Assembly (NCBI RefSeq): GCF_003711515.1
Contig: NW_021167082.1
Coordinates: 528,923 to 592,922, forward strand
From: Sodiomyces alkalinus F11
Taxonomy: Eukaryota; Ascomycota; Sordariomycetes; Glomerellales; Plectosphaerellaceae
DNA: 64,000 nt
Reading direction: 5' to 3'
In this document: positions 1-10,700 of the stretch, one piece after another
Layout: each line of letters opens with the position of its first letter
How positions within the stretch are numbered: the stretch's first letter is position 1
The notes under the pieces: model-generated
Seen by the model: the letters and a program-made list of their open reading frames with translations, nothing else
Database searches by the model: none
What the model was told of the DNA's origin: nothing
Program-made: the position numbers and the translations under genes

Positions 1-599
1 AACGTCCCTTATAGTTAGTCCGGGGCCGCTACCTTAATATCGAGTAATAATAGGATTAGCGGTTCGCCTAACTAGGGGGCGAAAGAGAAGGAGGAGGCGA
101 GAAAAGAGAAGGAGAAGGAGAAGAAAAAGAAGAGTAACGATGATATTTTCTTTTATTTAGATAAAGAGGACGCTACTGCTTTAGTAGCCTTCCTATTTAT
201 AGAGGAGGTAAAGCCCCTAATAAAGAGAATTTATATAGCCTTAAGGGCGATACCACGAAATTAGGGCTAAGGATATAAGAGGTGTATCGCGGAGGCTCCC
301 TATATAATAACTACGACTATATAATAATAACTAATTTATACTAACCACTTATCTTTTTCGACTTTTCTATACCACTATTAGCCTAATTACCCTAATAGTC
401 TCTTAGTCTTATATTTTCGAAAGGACCGGATAATATAGGATAATTCCTAGATAAAAGCGCTTAAGGCTCTAAAGAAAGAGGAGGATAGTATTACTAGTGT
501 AGCCGCGGTTACGATAAGGAGGCTATAGTAGCCGAAGAGGAGGAAGTCCTAGGATCTTATTGAAGAAGTATACTATCCCCCTAATCCCGAAGGCGTCTT

Positions 600-3500
600 T
601 ACTATATAGAAGCCTAAGGCTCTTAAGGTTTACCCTCTTAACGACGTTCTGTCTAATAGAAGTGTCCCCGATAAAGACTCCTATTAAAAGAAGAATATCC
701 TTATAGAAATTAAGGAGGAAGACTAGGAGCTAGAAGATAAGCGGTTTATTAGCCTGATTATACCGAAGTTTTCTAAAATTATACCCCGTTCGCGCCTTAT
801 ACCCGAAAGACTTAACGCTATCCTGAAGACCGTCGACCACTTAACCCTTAAGGAAAAGGAGCTCCTAATAAAGGTCTTCCTAAACCGCGAGGCAGCTATT
901 ATATAGGACTAGACTAAGTGCGGCCGCCTTAACGAACGGGTAGCCCCTTTATAGAAGATTCGAGCGGTTCCTTATAAGGCGTGGTAGGCGAAGGGGATCC
1001 TTATCCCTAAGGCTCTAGAGTCTATAGTCGTGTAGATAATAAAGGACCGCCTTAAGAAAGGTATAATCGAGGAGAGCCACGTAGCCTATTATAACCCCTG
1101 GTTCCTAGTTAAGAAGAAGGACGGTAATATACGGCTTATTAACTCGGCTACTAAGATTAACGTAATAACCCTTTAAGATACCTTTATACCGCTTAGGGCC
1201 AACGAGTTCTCCGAGGATTTCGCTATATATAAGCTTATATCCCTCTTAGACCTCTTTTCCGGCTATAATTAGGTTACCCTTAACGAGGAGTCTCGAGATC
1301 TAACTACCTTTACGACTATCGTTAGACTCTTTAGGATATATACCCTTCCTTAGAGGGCTACTAATTTAATAGCCTAGTTTATACGTATTATAACCTGTAT
1401 CCTTTACGACCTTATCCCCTAGTGCTATAGACCCTTTATTAACGATATTATAGTAAAAGAACCGATAACCACCTATAAGGATACCCTAATTAGACTAGGA
1501 ATTCGCCGTTTTATAGCCGAGTATATCGCTAATATCGATAAAATGCTTCTTAATATAGAGCTAGCTAAAGGTATTATCGTAGGTGTTAAAAGCTAATAGT
1601 ATTAGAAAGCAGCTATTATCGTAGGCTATATCTGCGGTACTAATAGTCATTCCCCTAAGTAGGCTAAGATTACGAAGGTCCGAGAGTAGGAAAGGTATAG
1701 TACGGTTTCTAATATTCGTTTATTCCTTAGTCTTACTACCTTTTACTAAGTCTGGATTTATAAGTTCGCTATTATCGCTAAACCCCTAACCGACCTGCTA
1801 CGGAAGAATACTGCCTTTAGGTAAGAGGAGCCTTAATAACACGCTATAAACGCCCTTAAGAAAGCCCTTACTATAGCCCTTATCCTGATTACTATCTAGT
1901 ATAGCGAAGGCGTAGGAGTTATCTACGTTATCGTTAACGCTAGCACGGATAGATAGGGTAGAATCCTCGGATAGTATATTAAGGATAAAAGAGCTATAGC
2001 ACGATATGAAAGCGGCCGCTAGTCTCCTATAAAGAGGATCTATAATACTAGTAAGCTAGAGCTAAGGGGAGTCCTAAAGACCCTTCGGCGCCTACGTAAC
2101 TATCTCTATAGGGTTCATTTTATCCTTAAAACCGATACCTAAGCCCTCCTATCCTAGTTAAAAGGATCTACTACTAACCTCCCTAATACCCTAATTACCC
2201 GATAACTTGCCTAGATCCGGCTTTTCGACTTCGACGTTAAGTATATTAAAGGATCTAAGAATACTATAGCCGATAGACTCTCCCGGATACCCGGAATACC
2301 CTTTAATTAGACTAATAACGATACCGAAGAAGACCTAAATAACTTCGTGGATAATAGAATCTTCCTCACGGAAGCCGAGAAATAGTTCGACGACCCTACC
2401 CTAGCCGACGATATCCTCGATAAAGACCTTACTTAGAGTTAGTTTTCCCGATAAGTAGCCACCTTTTTAATAACCTTTCGCGTGCCTAGAGGAATAGATC
2501 CTAGGGAAGCCCGTAGAGTTAAAGATAGAGCCACCCGTATATTCCTTAAGGATAGACTATTATAGACCCGAGTAACTAAGGCCGATTCGACCCCTAAGCG
2601 CTAGATTAATAATAAGGACGCCTAGGTTAACCTAATTAGGAGAACCACGACGAATCCGGACACCGAGGAAGGCAGGGCATTTACTATCGCCTCGCCGCTA
2701 ACTACTTCTAGGATAGTATCTATAAGAGCGTTTAGAAATTTATCGAGTCCTATTCTAAATACTAGGCTCGTTATAGCCGTTCCTAGGAGGACCCCCTAAT
2801 CGTAATAAGCCTGCCCGAAACCGCCCTCCCTTTTACCTAGGTTAGCCTAAACGTTTAATATCTTTAAGGGTAGTATCTTATAAAGGCCCGCTATATATTT
2901 ATAGGTTAGGTTAAGGCCCGACTGCTAAAGAAGAACACGTTTAAGGCTATTACCTCGTTCCTATAGGAAGATATAATCTATAGGTATAGGCTTTATATAA
3001 TCCTCCTTATAGATAGAGGTCTAGAGAATAAGTGTTATATAATCGAGCTAAACCGCCGCTATAGGACTACTCGAAAGCTTACCTTGGCCTATTACCCCCG
3101 CGCTAATAGCCTTAACGAGGTTAGGTATAAGGCTATTACCCACGCTCTATCTATCTAGTCGAAGCTTTACCCTAGAGCCCTTTATAAGATCCTCCCGATA
3201 GTCCTCTTCGCTAACCGTATAACGGTAAGAGCTTTTACTAGCCGTACCCCTTTCTTCCTTCTATATAGCTATAAGGCTATTACCCCGATTAAAACGACCT
3301 GCCTAACCTAGAGAGTACTAGACTAAGGCCGTGTTAAAACCCCTAAGGATAAGATAATACTTCGGTTAAGGGCTTTTGCCTAGCTTAATACCGACCGATA
3401 TACTACCGTTACTATAATCACTAAATAATAAGGGCGACGGATAGCCTATATTAACGCTAGCTATACCCGGGTACTCCGTAAGTAAAGGCTATAAGTTAAG

Positions 3501-4070
3501 GATCTTATACTAGTTCACGATACTAAGAAAGCTATAGATATAAGCCGTAAGACTAAGCTCGATTACCGCTAGAACGGCCTATATCGTATCCGGAAGGCTA
3601 ATCACGATAATAAGTCCTTTATCCTTAAGACTCTTACTAAGGAAGAACTAAAAGAGATTACTTTTACCGCTAACCGCCTAAAGAAGTTTATCTAAAACGA
3701 TAATAGGTATTAGGAGCCTAAGGACTAGACTATACTTAAACGGGACTATAGCGAAGAGCTTAAGATTATATACCCTGCCTAAGGAGCGCCTATTACCGAA
3801 GAAATCACCGAAGCACCCCTTTTACTTAGTAAGGACCCTAAGGAAGATACTAGGGCCGAGGATAATGTTAGTTCCCCTGATTATACTATTAACGATATTT
3901 TACGCCACTCCGAGAGACTAAAAGAGTTATTAGGGGAGTATTATAAGAAGCTGGAAGAAGAGTTAAAAAAGGTAAGGGAGTCTAGTACCGTCGAAGTATA
4001 GATTCTATAGCGCCTAGATTTTAACCCGAGTAAGTAAGAGGATTATACTAGCGAGCTATATTTTATTCCT
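600..4070 (+). mobile_element. Ty3/Gypsy retrotransposon pol relic, RIP-killed
   Basis: Reading the plus strand through many TAG stops gives Metaviridae pol modules in the usual order. The reverse transcriptase core is at about 1,050-1,600, with NPWFLVKKKDG and the LLDLFSGY block. The RNase H end is at about 2,239-2,310, reading NTIADRLSRIPG. The integrase core is at about 2,990-3,200, with a recognisable YPRAN..NEV block. A GPY/F-type module lies at about 3,540-3,720, where the Pro reads Leu. The order RT-RNase H-integrase defines Ty3/Gypsy rather than Copia. The FxDD active-site motif reads F-I-N-D, so the element is dead. LTR borders could not be placed by eye, and the sequence before 600 may be its gag. 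Confidence 0.82.
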
Positions 4071-5870
4071 TATTATTAATTTCCCTCATTTCCTTTATTT
4101 TTAAAGCCTATACTCGCTAAGAGGTTAGCGTGTAGTCTTAGGGCTAAGGGTAAATAGAGCTAAGTCTCTTATCTACCTAGAGTCGCGATATACGCTAGTA
4201 TAAAAAGCGTAAACCTATAAATAATCTTTTTAACCACTACCCTAGTCCGTTTCTTTTTTAAACTTTTACCTTTATTACCCTAATTAGAAGCACTATAAAC
4301 CCGTCCAGACTTATTTCCCGGATTAGAAGACTTTTCCCTATATTTATTATTTATTATATTTATAAGTAAGCCTAACTACGTGGATATTATAAAGATATAC
4401 TACCACACACTCTCTTTTCTGTAATAAGTATAGGTTTCTTTTATTATAATCTTGAATTCTTCACTTCTATTCCCCTAATTACCGTATAATTTATCGAACC
4501 TAAGCTAAATTACACTTAGTTTAATATAAGCTACCTATTCTGCGGAAGGGAGTTATAGTCGGGAATAACTAGTATAGGGACGGTTACTAAGAGTATAATG
4601 TAATTAAGAGAAATACCGTTAAAAGCTATAAGCTATAAACCGTAAATCCCTCCTTTACTAACCCTAGTATTAGTAACTTATTAAGTTATTACGTTAATCT
4701 TAAAGGCCGATTTTAGAAGTATAAGAGCCACCCCTTTCCTACTACTTAAAGCCCCTTTTCCTAATTTCTATTACTAATCGCTCTCCCTATAACTAATAGT
4801 ATACCCCTATTCCCCTAACCACACTTATATATACTACCCTTAAGCCTACTATACGTAAGTTCCTCGTCCGGAAAGAAAAGACTAATACTATACCTATTAC
4901 TAGAAGAGTAAGTTTAAGACACTAAGTTAACGGCGTTAAGAGCCCCGCTAGAAAAACCCCTAATAAAGAAAAACGTAATATCACGACGATAACGGCGGTA
5001 ATAATACTAAAAACCGGAAAACCCGGGAATTCCCTAGTTCTGTTAGCCTGATTAAGCGACTACTAGCCGCTGCCTATAAATCTTATTCTTCTTATAAGGG
5101 CTTTATCGGTAGATAGGCCCGTGGAGTCTACTCGTATAGAGTAGAAAACGGATTATTATAAAGAGAAGAAAAAGAGGAGAAGATAAGCCACGAAGAAGAC
5201 CTCCTTTTATACCCGTTTTCCCTTAATCTTACTACCCTACCCTGCTTTCCTATATAATAGCTCTTTCTTCCCCCTAACTACGCTAGAGACTTAGACTCGG
5301 AAGCTTACATCGTTATAATTTACTACCCACTACCCGATCCCTTCCTAATTCTCGGTCTTAGCTACCCTATTTAACTATAACTATACTCCTATTCCCCTAA
5401 TTACCGCGAAAGATACCTATTTCCCCCCCTTCTTTACTCCTAAACCGGTCCTTCTTCGTAGTCCTTATACTCGGGGATATATATCTTAATCTCCCTACGC
5501 TAGATATAAGCCCCTACGAGAAGAGAGATTGGATAATACTTAACGGTCTCCCCTTTCTAATACTAAGCGCAATTCTTAACCCTTTAGTAGTAGCTATCTA
5601 GTGTAGTCTAATACCGATATATTAGAGCTAGAACTATAGCCGGAATACTATCTCGCGCTAGGAGATCTCGACCTCCCGAAGTATCGCGTTACTAGCAAGC
5701 TACCTATTAATAAATAGCCTTTATATTAATAATATAAACGTTATGCTAAGGGGACTATAAAAGTCGGTAACTATCGTTATAAATCGACTAAGGCAGCACT
5801 ATACTCTGCTTAGGAGAAGGATCGGGGTGACTAACGCCTGGATATTTATCGTCTAGCCAGGATACCTCCT
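4071..5870. repeat. RIP-mutated DNA, content not resolved
   Basis: This interval has the same CpA/TpG depletion as its flanks, but no protein family could be read through it on either strand. A short patch at about 4,395-4,470 keeps several CA and TG dinucleotides and may mark a boundary between two repeats. The word CCCCTAATTACC recurs near 4,474 and 5,393. It may hold LTR or 5' sequence of neighbouring elements. Confidence 0.5.
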
Positions 5871-5879
5871 AATTACCCT

Positions 5880-6460
5880 ACTAGAATTATCCTTAGAGGA
5901 TATCGTCATGATATATATAAGCGGACTCGTGAAATTAATAGTTAGTATAGTCCGGGAACTCCTTACTCCCCTGGATCGATACATACTCGAAAAAGGGGTA
6001 TAAAATCTTAGTATTAACCCGACTAGTTATAGCTATCTAACGTTCCTCGTAGCACTAGTAAGGGACCTTATTAATGGTGCCGTAGACCTAGATTAAAAGC
6101 GCCCTAGTAGTATAAGGCCTCGAGATAATCTTTATAAGATATTCTCTCTAAGGGCTAGCTATATCCTTCGCTATAAAGATTCGACGACGGAAGAGAGAAG
6201 AGCCATTACTAGCCTTTATCTTCATAAATAAGCCGACCTTAATATCCCTAAGGTTAAGAAGAGTATCCTAGACCCGCCTGGTAATAGCCGCCTTACTTTT
6301 ACTAGGAATTAACAACTATAGAAAGTCTAACTCGATATACGACGAGCCGCCCTTACTGCCTACCTTATACTAGCCGAGATAAGAGTTCACCTATAGGGTT
6401 TATTAGTCTTTACCTAGCCTAATTAGGGTAACCTATATATAGAATCGATAAAAACTTACT
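5880..6460 (-). pseudogene. Relic of Cys-rich fungal repeat protein (DUF3716-like)
   Basis: On the minus strand one frame can be followed from about 6,400 down to 5,880, interrupted mainly by TAG and TAA. It reads segments such as NLRDIKVGLFMKIKAS, TTRALLIQVYGTINKVPY and FEYVSIQG, followed by a YTNY pair. The layout of a hydrophobic lead-in, a (C)xxCxx segment and then ECVS...CxNC resembles the small cysteine-rich DUF3716-type proteins common in repeats of filamentous fungi. Every expected Cys reads Tyr, the TGY-to-TAY change made by RIP. The family name is from memory of the motif pattern and is tentative; the existence of a coding relic on this strand is more secure. Confidence 0.4.
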
Positions 6461-7900
6461 ACTATATCCACGGGGGTTACTCCGAAGGAGTATTCCTTAC
6501 GGGCCCTAAGGGGTAAATAAGCCGCGGGCCAGAACTATAGCGTTGGTTTAATAGACTATTAACGAGTAACGGCCTTCTTCCTTTTATAAGACTCGGTCTT
6601 ATTAAGTGTGCTGATTAATTATTTAGTCGCTATTATTACTGTTATTAGTTAATATAAGTGCGAATAGCGGTTAGGTTTATATTTACCTCGATATTACGGT
6701 GGGAAAAGAGGAAGAAGAGAAGGGATACTGCTAAAATGCTCGCCTTTTATACTCGAGGGATTAAGCGATTAAGGAAGGCTATAAGCCTTATTACTGCTAT
6801 AAATTATAAAGGCGGCTATTCAGTCAAAGCAGTCATAAAGGGGCCTTTACCTACTACGGCTTAAGGGAGGAGTGATTCACTATTTTCCCTTTTAGATCCC
6901 TTATCCCTAAGTCACGGCTACGCCTATAACTGAATAACGCAGGAGCTATTTCGTCTAATCTTTTCGACTAATTAGAGCCTAGATTTTAACGTCTTTTTCC
7001 TAATCGGGAACCTTCCCGCCGAGTTAAAGAAGTTACTATCGCGGTAACTAAGGCACGCCTCCTTTAACTAAGCGAAAGACTCCTTTATAGGTAGTAGCTA
7101 AATAGTAACGCCTGCTATAAAGGAACCCTCGAGGCAAAGACTATCACGGAAGAAAGCACTTTCGAGCTTATTAAAGGAGGATAAATATCCCTCGACCTTA
7201 AGCTCTAAGGGTCTTTTTTCCTCTCTCCTCTACTCCTTAGTTTTCGACTAGCCCTTTACCCTCGGATATTACCCGTAACTACTAACCTCTATTTTATAAG
7301 TAACGACTTTTTCCTTTTTTTTTCAGTTTCCCTTAACGCCTCTAAACCTAATCAGGCTAACCTACTGTAGTGTATGCTTATATTAGGTCTCGTTTCCCCT
7401 TAGTATCCCCTTTTCCCTTACTTTCTCCCCCCCCCCTTATACCTCGCACGATATAACTAACTACTAGGCCACTACTCCGGTAGGAGACTTACTTAAGCGG
7501 TATATTCATCCTAAAGCACGCGTAGTCATTAAATCTCGTACTAGGAGCCGTATAGGATATATATCTAAGAAGAGCAGATAGGCTTTTCCCTTAACCGGCC
7601 TTCCCTATTATCTATTTAACGCGTCTAATAATAACCCTCTTTTCTTCGGGTTCGCCGTAAACGACGAGGCTAACTAAAGGGCTATTTAACTACTCCTAAA
7701 GGGTATAGAAGGGGAGTATTTAGGAGGAGAGGCGGCGAATAATATAACCCTATTAACTCCTTTAGTAAAGGTCCGTGGGGATAGTGTTATCTCTGCCCGA
7801 ATAACCCTACTAGCTATATAGAGAGTGTATAGTAATCTCTTTAAAGGCTAGTGGTTAGAGAAATCCACTATAGAAGACCTGATTAGAGTAATAATTACTA
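6461..7900. repeat. RIP-mutated DNA between coding relics
   Basis: CpA/TpG-depleted sequence with no readable family. A 68-codon plus-strand frame at 6,658-6,864 has no recognisable domain and is probably chance. Poly-pyrimidine patches occur near 7,310-7,330 and 7,425-7,437. The right part, about 7,440-7,900, may be the N-terminal half of the Ulp1-like relic that follows, since the frame appears continuous in places. Confidence 0.5.
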
Positions 7901-8480
7901 GATAGATCGGGGATACTAGGCCTAAGGCCTGGATTAATAACGTCGATATATAGGGATACGACGCTAAGAGGAAAAAGTATAACCACTTAGATATTAGCGA
8001 TAGGGACCTTTTTCGTATTACGATAAGCCGGTTAATTCCCTTTATATACTACGTTAGAGGTAACCACTTCGTTAGCCTAATCTTAGATTAAGAGACTTAG
8101 GTTATATACGTATACGATAGTATATAGTATAATGGAGGGGCTAAGAAACGTCTACTAGAGAGCTTCCGAGGAGCTATAAGCTAGCTACGGTATATTAAAG
8201 CGCCCGAGGAGGCTATAGATAGTCTAAACAGGAAGTTCTATATTATCTCTAGTCCTTAGTAAGAAAACGTATATTCGTGCGGTCTGTTTATTAGTGAATA
8301 GATCCGTTCTGTTATTTAGGAGGGTTACTTATTTCCCGTATCCTCTAGGCTATATCGATTATAGGATAGACGCTATTATACTACCGATAACGCTAGTTAT
8401 ATATAGTATATCCGGTATAGCTAGTTAAGCTATACAGGCGAACTCTTCGGCTTCGGCCACTAACCTAAGCTGGCTTTTAA
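7900..8480 (+). pseudogene. Ulp1-like (C48 family) cysteine protease relic
   Basis: Reading through RIP stops, the plus strand gives a Ulp1/SENP-like protease core. A hydrophobic strand leads into GNHFVSLILD, then VIYVYDSI, then about 50 residues later a segment reading YIISSP, two stops (probable Gln codons), then NVYSCGLFI. His (NH-hydrophobic), Asp (YDS) and Cys (SCG) sit in the order and spacing of the C48 triad. The catalytic Cys codon TGC is still present at about 8,278-8,280. Ulp1-like proteases are carried by several eukaryotic DNA transposon groups, including some fungal ones, so the parent is probably a transposon protein rather than a host desumoylase. No transposase was identified beside it. 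Confidence 0.55.
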
Positions 8481-9860
8481 GTAATCTACCCCGATCCCTA
8501 ACCTAGTTCCCACTATTACTCCTATCGCGACCCCCTCCTATAATCTGCCTAAGATAACGGGTTTTAAGGCTATTAATAAGAAGTGGACGCCCGTTAACCC
8601 GCCTAAGGGACCGAAGACGCTAAAAACGCCTAAGGCGCCTAAGACCCCTTAAACGACTATACAGGAGTCCCCTTCCCCTAATCAGGGATTAACTGAAGTC
8701 TCGGCGTTTAATAATAATAATAGCGGCGCATTCCTAGAGCTAGGTAACCTTGAGCTTACTACCCCTAAGTATAAGAAGGCCACTAAGGAAAACACGCCCC
8801 TAGCTGCTAGACCTTCTCCTATTACGGTACCGCCTAAGTCTCCGAAAGTCTAAGCCCTTATTAGTTCCCCTAATCCGAAGAAGGTTAAGCTAAAGAAGTA
8901 GTCGAAGCCGTAGATATAGTAGCCGTAGCTCGCCCTAGTTAAGATTAGCTCGGCTACCGGCTACTACACGTATAAGAGAGAGGACCTTATTAATTTTACC
9001 GTGAGGACCGATATATAGAGTAAGTAGGAGAAAGACCGAGAATACCAGGACCGCGGTCTAGAAATATCCCGTAGCCTGCTATTCTATAGGCTAATCGAGA
9101 TAAGGAATATACCGTTTAGACCGAGTAACTATAGCCAGGAGGATTAGGTCTAGTTATTTAATAACCCCTATAGAGCCGCTTTATAGGATACCGCTACTAA
9201 TAGTAGTGAGTATCTTCCACTATCGCGAGTAGTAGAGTAGAGAGGCTAGCGTCGTTATAATACCGTCGTTAAGTAGGAGGTAGATAAAACTACTACTAAT
9301 TAGGAAGCTAAGAAGGCTAGCGAGCCTGACTATATAGTCGGAGGAAGAGCCTTACGAAAGCGTAAGTAAAGGTATATATAGAGGATTAAATAAGGGACAT
9401 CTTAAGGATATAGCCGATAAAGATAGCGAGGGAACGGTATATATGGAGGAACTAGAGCTAAAAGGATCCCTAACTTAGTATACGTGGAGGACGGGGTAAT
9501 TAGAGGAATAAGGGTATACGATAGCTCCTTACTTAGTTTACTTACTTATATCTGCGTATTTTTAGGAGTTATGTACGCTATAAGGGCGTAAACGAGATAA
9601 CTAGGGCCGTTTTATAACCGCGTAGATACGGCTTTAGAGTGGTTTAGCAGGCGGTTATATAACCCCCTTTTTAAGGCTACGGGATCCACCTCTTATATAT
9701 ATATTAAAGGATAGGCGCCGGATATCCCTATCGGGGGACTAGGATATAATTATTATCCTCTTTTATAATTACTTATTCTACGTTTAAGGTATCTTTCCAG
9801 TTTAACTTACGTTGCCCTGATTAGAATAGTGACTACCGATTTACTTCTTCGCTAAAGGTT
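8481..9860 (+). repeat. RIP-mutated DNA after the Ulp1-like relic
   Basis: The reading frame seems to continue as low-complexity Pro/Lys/Thr-rich sequence at about 8,460-8,900 (repeated aag, cct and cct-aag words). This would fit a disordered tail on the Ulp1-like protein. No further domain could be recognised up to the unmutated island at 9,865. Confidence 0.4.
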
Positions 9861-9864
9861 ATAG

Positions 9865-9990
9865 CGGTGTTGGTTATGTTTTGGTTATGCATTATGGTTT
9901 CGCTAGACTGACCTCTTTGTCTGATCTTTGTCTTGACGATCTGGTGCCACTACATCTTTATCCAGTTCCACTACCGCCACGAAGGTAGTT
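9865..9990. other. Unmutated island inside the RIP block
   Basis: About 125 bp in which TG and CA dinucleotides are common (roughly 18 by eye), against near zero on both sides. Both edges are abrupt. RIP acts on duplicated DNA, so this looks like unique or recently inserted spacer trapped between two repeats. It contains no gene. Confidence 0.7.
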
Positions 9991-10129
9991 AAGATAAAGG
10001 CGGGGGTCCCCCCCCTTAACTTATACTATAACGCCTTAACCGTATAAACGGTGCTACGTATAAAGGATACCTAGATAGAGTAAGCGATACTTTAGGTGCG
10101 ATAAGTAGCCGAAGCGGCTATATAGCGTA

Positions 10130-10700
10130 GAAGACACGGGGGAGGGGTTAGGCCCTACCTAAGGTCTTAGGGGGTATAGAAGTAAGAGGTCGAGTCCTGG
10201 CTCCTTAGGAGGGAATTAGCCTAACGCCTTTAAGAGAAATAGGCGTACCGGTAGAAGCGTACCTTACTACGCTAATATAGTAGCGTGGCCGTAGCGTGGA
10301 TACCCTAGTTCGACTACACGGCGCTTAGGAAGTATAAGGGCCTTATAAAACTATAGAGTTTTATCCTTACTTAGATTCGAACGGAGAAAATAGGCTTTCG
10401 CTATTTCCTCTTTATAAAAGGCGTACCGGAAGCGGCGATACTATATTACCGGTACGCCGATAAAGGGCCGGAGATAGCGGAATATATCGTGTTATAGTGC
10501 TAAGATATATTAGGGGAGATATAAGAGCGCCTCGCGGCTAATACGGGCGCGCGCCTACTAATAAAATAAGACTAGCTCTTAGCGCTCCGGAGTAAGGAGA
10601 CCGCGGGGAAGGTCGTGAAGTGGTTCCTATAAACCGGGCGCCTCCCGGACTTCCGATTAGCACGAGAACTAGAAGCAGAGGCGTAGTAAAGCCCCCGTAG
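10130..10700 (+). pseudogene. LINE (Tad/I-like) ORF2 C-terminal relic
   Basis: One plus-strand frame reads IRTEKIGFRYFLFIKGVPEA at about 10,372-10,431, then a mutated C-x-C-x9-H-x4-C zinc knuckle, then SKETAGKVVKWFL and GRLPDFRLARELEAEA up to about 10,690. This arrangement is the C-terminus of fungal Tad1-like non-LTR retrotransposon ORF2 proteins, after the RNase H domain. In the knuckle both Cys codons and the His codon read Tyr, and only the last Cys is intact. All these changes are RIP type. The upstream RT and endonuclease parts are not visible between 9,990 and 10,130, so the copy is either 5'-truncated, as LINE copies often are, or joined to another element. Confidence 0.65.

Noticed and set aside
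1..60. Telomere or subtelomere end
   Set aside because: No TTAGGG/CCCTAA arrays at the left edge; the repeats may be internal or subtelomeric, not decidable here.
6658..6864. 68-codon plus-strand frame in the repeat block
   Set aside because: Short, basic, no recognised motif, surrounded by RIPped DNA.
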